Part shown: positions 60,829 through 64,000 of the stretch, piece by piece
Position numbering within the stretch: position 1 is the first letter of the stretch
Layout of the letters: each line of letters begins with the position of its first letter
NCBI RefSeq assembly: GCF_004521915.1
Contig: NZ_SDKD01000018.1
Span: 58,798-122,797, forward strand
From: Brevibacillus migulae
GTDB taxonomy: Bacteria; Bacillota; Bacilli; Brevibacillales; Brevibacillaceae
Length of the DNA: 64,000 bases
Reading direction: 5' to 3'
Made by a program: the position numbers and the translations under genes
The notes under the pieces: generated by a model
What the model was told of the DNA's origin: nothing
The model's database searches: none
What the model saw: only the letters and a program-made list of their open reading frames with translations

Positions 60829-63087
60829 ATGATGGACGTAAAAGAGATTTTGAACCAAGAATCAGCCTGGAAAGGTTTTCACATCGGAAAATGGGCGAAG
60901 GAAGTGGATGTAAGAGACTTCATCCAAAACAACTGGTCTCCTTATCTCGGGGATGATTCCTTCCTCACAGGACCCACTGAGAGCACAAAAATTCTTGAAA
61001 AAATGGTGAATGAGATTCTTCAGGCAGAACGGGAAAACCAAGGGGTTCTGGATATTGATACAGAGACGCCATCCACTATCACCTCTCATGGCCCCGGGTA
61101 TATTCAAGAAGGCGTTGAGAAGATCGTCGGTCTGCAAACCGATTCCCCACGCCGCCGTTCGATCATGCCAAATGGCGGGATTCGGATGGTGGAGGACGCT
61201 TGCAAGGCGTACGGTTACGATGTCGATCCAAAGGTAAAAGAGATATTCACCAAATACCGCAAAACCCACAACCAAGGAGTATTTGATGCCTATACTCCCG
61301 AGATGAAACTGGCCCGCAAAGCCGGTATCATCACCGGGCTGCCCGATGCTTACGGCCGCGGTCGCATCATCGGTGACTACCGCCGGGTCGCTCTGTACGG
61401 CATCGACTTTTTGATCGCAGACAAAAAACGAGAGCTTTCTTTAACCAATAAAGCCGTCATGTCGGAAGAAGTCATTCGGGAGCGCGAGGAAATCACGGAG
61501 CAGATCCGAGCGCTGGAAGAATGCAAGCAGATGGCCGCTTCCTACGGCTTTGACATTTCCAAGCCTGCGACGACTGCACAAGAAGCTGTACAATGGCTCT
61601 ACTTTGGCTACCTGGCGGCTATCAAGGAGCAAAACGGGGCAGCGATGAGCATTGGCCGGATCAGCACTTTCCTCGATATTTATTTTGAACGTGATCTGCA
61701 GGCCGGGATCTTGACCGAAGAAGAAGCACAGGAAATCATGGACCATTTTGTCATGAAGCTGCGCCTGGTCAACTTCCTGCGAACACCGGATTACAATGAG
61801 CTGTTCAGCGGCGATCCTACCTGGGTGACAGAATCCATCGGCGGGATGTCGGTCAGCGGCAAACCGCTGGTCACCAAAACGTCCTTCCGCATCCTGCACA
61901 CCTTGTACAATCTGGGACCGGCCCCTGAGCCAAACCTGACCGTGCTCTGGTCCGCGCAGCTGCCACTAGGCTTTAAGGAATACTGCGCGAAGGTATCGAT
62001 CGAAACCAGCTCGATCCAGTATGAAAACGACGATATCATGCGTCCCATCTACGGTGACGACTACGGCATCGCTTGCTGCGTGTCTGCGATGCGCATCGGG
62101 AAACAAATGCAGTTCTTCGGTGCCCGCGCCAATCTGGCCAAAGCGCTCCTGTATGCCATTAACGGCGGTGTCGATGAAAAGCTCGGCACACAGGTAGGCC
62201 CTGAGCTTGCGCCTTTGAGCAGTGAATATCTGCAGTTTGACGAGGTCATGGAACGGTTTGACAAGGTGATGGATTGGCTGGCAGAGCTGTATATCAATAC
62301 GTTGAACGTGATTCACTACATGCACGACAAATACAGCTATGAACGGATCGAGATGGCACTGCATGACCGCCACATCCTGCGCACGATGGCTTGCGGGATC
62401 GCCGGGCTTTCCGTAGCCGCTGACTCCCTTTCTGCAGTCAAATTTGCCAAAGTGAAGCCTGTCCGCAATGAACAAGGAATCGCGGTAGACTTTGTCACCG
62501 AAGGCGAATATCCAACCTTCGGGAACAGCGATGACCGCGTCGACGAAATCGCAGTCGACCTGGTCAGACGCTTTATGGAAAAATTGCGCCGCTTCCCGAC
62601 CTATCGCGACTCGATCGCGACTCAATCGGTTCTGACCATTACTTCCAATGTGGTCTATGGCAAAAAGACAGGAACAACACCGGATGGCCGCAAAGCGGGT
62701 CAGCCATTCGCTCCAGGGGCAAACCCTATGCATGGCCGTGATCAAAAAGGTGCGCTCGCTTCCTTCACGTCGCTGGCGAAGCTGCCTTATGAAGAAGCCT
62801 TGGACGGGATCTCGTATACGTTCTCGATCGTACCGGGTGCCTTAGGAAACGTACCGAAAGATCGGATTCGCAACCTGGTCGCCATTTTGGACGGCTACAG
62901 CGCGCAACGCGGCCACCATGTGAACGTCAACGTCTTTGATCGCGCACAGCTGCTCGATGCGATGGAACACCCGGAAAATTACCCGCAATTGACCATCCGT
63001 GTCTCCGGTTACGCAGTGAACTTTATCAAATTGACACGTGAACAACAGCTAGATGTCATCAACAGAACTTTCCACGAAAGAATGTGA
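60829..63087 (+). CDS. pflB: Pyruvate formate-lyase
   Basis: A 752-residue glycyl-radical enzyme that splits pyruvate with CoA to formate and acetyl-CoA. The adjacent active-site Cys pair is in YGIACCVSAM near residue 420, and the glycyl-radical loop near the end is IRVSGYAVNFIKL. Other family motifs are GLPDAYGRGRIIGDYRRVALYG and TPDGRKAGQPFAPGANPMHGRD. AAAGGA before ATG 60829 sets the start; the longer frame from 60760 has none. The activase gene follows, overlapping by four bases. Confidence 0.95.
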   Translation: MMDVKEILNQESAWKGFHIGKWAKEVDVRDFIQNNWSPYLGDDSFLTGPTESTKILEKMVNEILQAERENQGVLDIDTETPSTITSHGPGYIQEGVEKIVGLQTDSPRRRSIMPNGGIRMVEDACKAYGYDVDPKVKEIFTKYRKTHNQGVFDAYTPEMKLARKAGIITGLPDAYGRGRIIGDYRRVALYGIDFLIADKKRELSLTNKAVMSEEVIREREEITEQIRALEECKQMAASYGFDISKPATTAQEAVQWLYFGYLAAIKEQNGAAMSIGRISTFLDIYFERDLQAGILTEEEAQEIMDHFVMKLRLVNFLRTPDYNELFSGDPTWVTESIGGMSVSGKPLVTKTSFRILHTLYNLGPAPEPNLTVLWSAQLPLGFKEYCAKVSIETSSIQYENDDIMRPIYGDDYGIACCVSAMRIGKQMQFFGARANLAKALLYAINGGVDEKLGTQVGPELAPLSSEYLQFDEVMERFDKVMDWLAELYINTLNVIHYMHDKYSYERIEMALHDRHILRTMACGIAGLSVAADSLSAVKFAKVKPVRNEQGIAVDFVTEGEYPTFGNSDDRVDEIAVDLVRRFMEKLRRFPTYRDSIATQSVLTITSNVVYGKKTGTTPDGRKAGQPFAPGANPMHGRDQKGALASFTSLAKLPYEEALDGISYTFSIVPGALGNVPKDRIRNLVAILDGYSAQRGHHVNVNVFDRAQLLDAMEHPENYPQLTIRVSGYAVNFIKLTREQQLDVINRTFHERM

Positions 63088-63851
63088 TACGTATGGAAGG
63101 CAGGATTCATTCGGTAGAAACAATGGGATTAGATGACGGACCCGGAATCCGTTACGTCCTCTTCATGCAAGGATGCCTGATGCGCTGCCAATTTTGCCAC
63201 AATCCAGATACTTGGCATATCCATGAAGGACGGCTGGTAGACAGTAACGACATCTTTTTGGAGGCGCAAATATTCCTGCCCTACTACCGCGCTTCTGGAG
63301 GAGGCATTACCGTCAGCGGTGGAGAGCCGCTTGTGCAGGCTCCTTTTGTACGAGATCTCTTCCGGGCTTGCAAGGAAGCCGGCATCCACACCACTCTGGA
63401 TACTACCGGATATATCTGGAACGATGCGGTCATCGAGGTGCTCCAGCATACCGATTTGGTCCTGCTCGATCTGAAAGAAATGGATGATCAGAAGCACCAC
63501 GACCTCACAAGCGTGCATAATCCATCGGTGCTGCAGTTCGCGAGGTATTTGGCTGAACATAACATCCCCGCATGGATCAGGCACGTGCTTGTTCCCGGTC
63601 TGACGGACGATCCGGACGGCCTTCGCCAGATCGGTGCATTTATCAAAAATATGCCCAATATCGAGAGAGTGGAGCTGCTCCCCTTCCACAAAATGGGCGA
63701 ATACAAATGGCAGGAGCTTGGCATCCCTTATCAGTTGACAGATGTGCAAGCAGCGACCGATGATGAGGTGCAAACAGCGTACGGTTATCTGGGCGAATCT
63801 GTGCGGAAAGAGCTTATGCCTGCGTGGAACGGCAGCACAGCATCTTCATAA
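63084..63851 (+). CDS. pflA: Pyruvate formate-lyase activating enzyme
   Basis: A 255-residue radical SAM protein with the cluster motif CLMRCQFC (CxxxCxxC), then HNPDTW, and ISGGEP-like VSGGEPLVQAPFVRDLF. It generates the glycyl radical on PflB. GTG 63084 overlaps the pflB stop; ATG 63093 is an alternative. The bases after 63851 to the window end show no gene or clear terminator. Confidence 0.93.
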   Translation: MIRMEGRIHSVETMGLDDGPGIRYVLFMQGCLMRCQFCHNPDTWHIHEGRLVDSNDIFLEAQIFLPYYRASGGGITVSGGEPLVQAPFVRDLFRACKEAGIHTTLDTTGYIWNDAVIEVLQHTDLVLLDLKEMDDQKHHDLTSVHNPSVLQFARYLAEHNIPAWIRHVLVPGLTDDPDGLRQIGAFIKNMPNIERVELLPFHKMGEYKWQELGIPYQLTDVQAATDDEVQTAYGYLGESVRKELMPAWNGSTASS

Positions 63852-64000
63852 AAAAATTTAATAGAAGCCCTCTCGCAGAAGTTATCTAGTCCTTCTTTTG
63901 AGGAAGTTTTTCATACTGTATCATGTATCAGGCTGATTCGTCGTGAAGTTTATCCTTTCTTGATAGTAGAGTAGGAAACTGAAATTTTCGGGCGACCTTC

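Noticed and set aside
1..64000. tRNA, rRNA or CRISPR arrays
   Set aside because: No cloverleaf-like sequence, rRNA core motif or spaced direct repeats were seen on either strand.

Overview
The window looks like chromosome from a spore-forming, aerobic-to-facultative Firmicute of the Brevibacillus/Paenibacillus type. The evidence is a cotJABC spore-coat operon, four tandem YheC/YheD-type ATP-grasp genes beside yheB, YtoI, S-layer-homology and copper-amine-oxidase-type secreted proteins, frequent GTG/TTG starts behind strong AGGAGG-like ribosome sites, and many U-tailed hairpin terminators. The genus is inferred; there is no rRNA or tRNA gene in the window.

Layout. 1-3.9 kb: end of a secreted YcdB-like protein, ytoI and yheB, all on the minus strand. 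4.0-9.3 kb: four YheCD ATP-grasp genes on the plus strand behind a SigK-like promoter. 9.3-12.4 kb: an unknown gene, two large imperfect palindromes, and a thioredoxin reductase/glutaredoxin pair with Fur/PerR-like boxes. 12.5-16.3 kb: one HD-GYP and two GGDEF proteins (c-di-GMP turnover). 16.4-19.7 kb: an SLH protein and a membrane protein that joins a pseudokinase-like domain to WG repeats. 20.0-26.6 kb: a seven-gene operon with an ABC importer, a phosphodiesterase-like enzyme, a PHP phosphatase and a DeoR regulator. 26.8-28.8 kb: a c-di-GMP-I riboswitch in front of a PAS histidine kinase and a DUF3870 gene. 29.0-35.4 kb: an amino-sugar operon (RpiR regulator, beta-lactamase-fold hydrolase, ABC importer, NagA). 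35.5-42.4 kb: two copper-amine-oxidase-like proteins, an MtaD-type deaminase, a cupin, a Crp-family regulator, a DUF3231 protein and a truncated globin. 42.5-44.8 kb: an AT-rich patch with a CdiI-like immunity gene and a broken CdiA-type toxin gene. 45.6-55.5 kb: a long minus-strand signalling run headed by a second c-di-GMP-I riboswitch. 55.6-57.6 kb: a siderophore/heme-type permease and binding protein. 57.8-58.9 kb: cotJABC. 59.1-63.9 kb: an HTH-TPR regulator divergent from pflB-pflA, with two perfect FNR/Crp-type sites between them.

The most striking theme is c-di-GMP. The window holds two GEMM-I riboswitches, two GGDEF proteins and two HD-GYP proteins. The second riboswitch precedes, on one strand, DUF5317, a 24-residue membrane peptide, an HD-GYP protein fused to an RsbW-like kinase domain, a HAMP sensor, two STAS antagonists, two SpoIIE-type phosphatases and a FapA (DUF342) gene interrupted by a -1 frameshift. 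This reads as a c-di-GMP-linked partner-switching module and is the best candidate here for an undescribed system.
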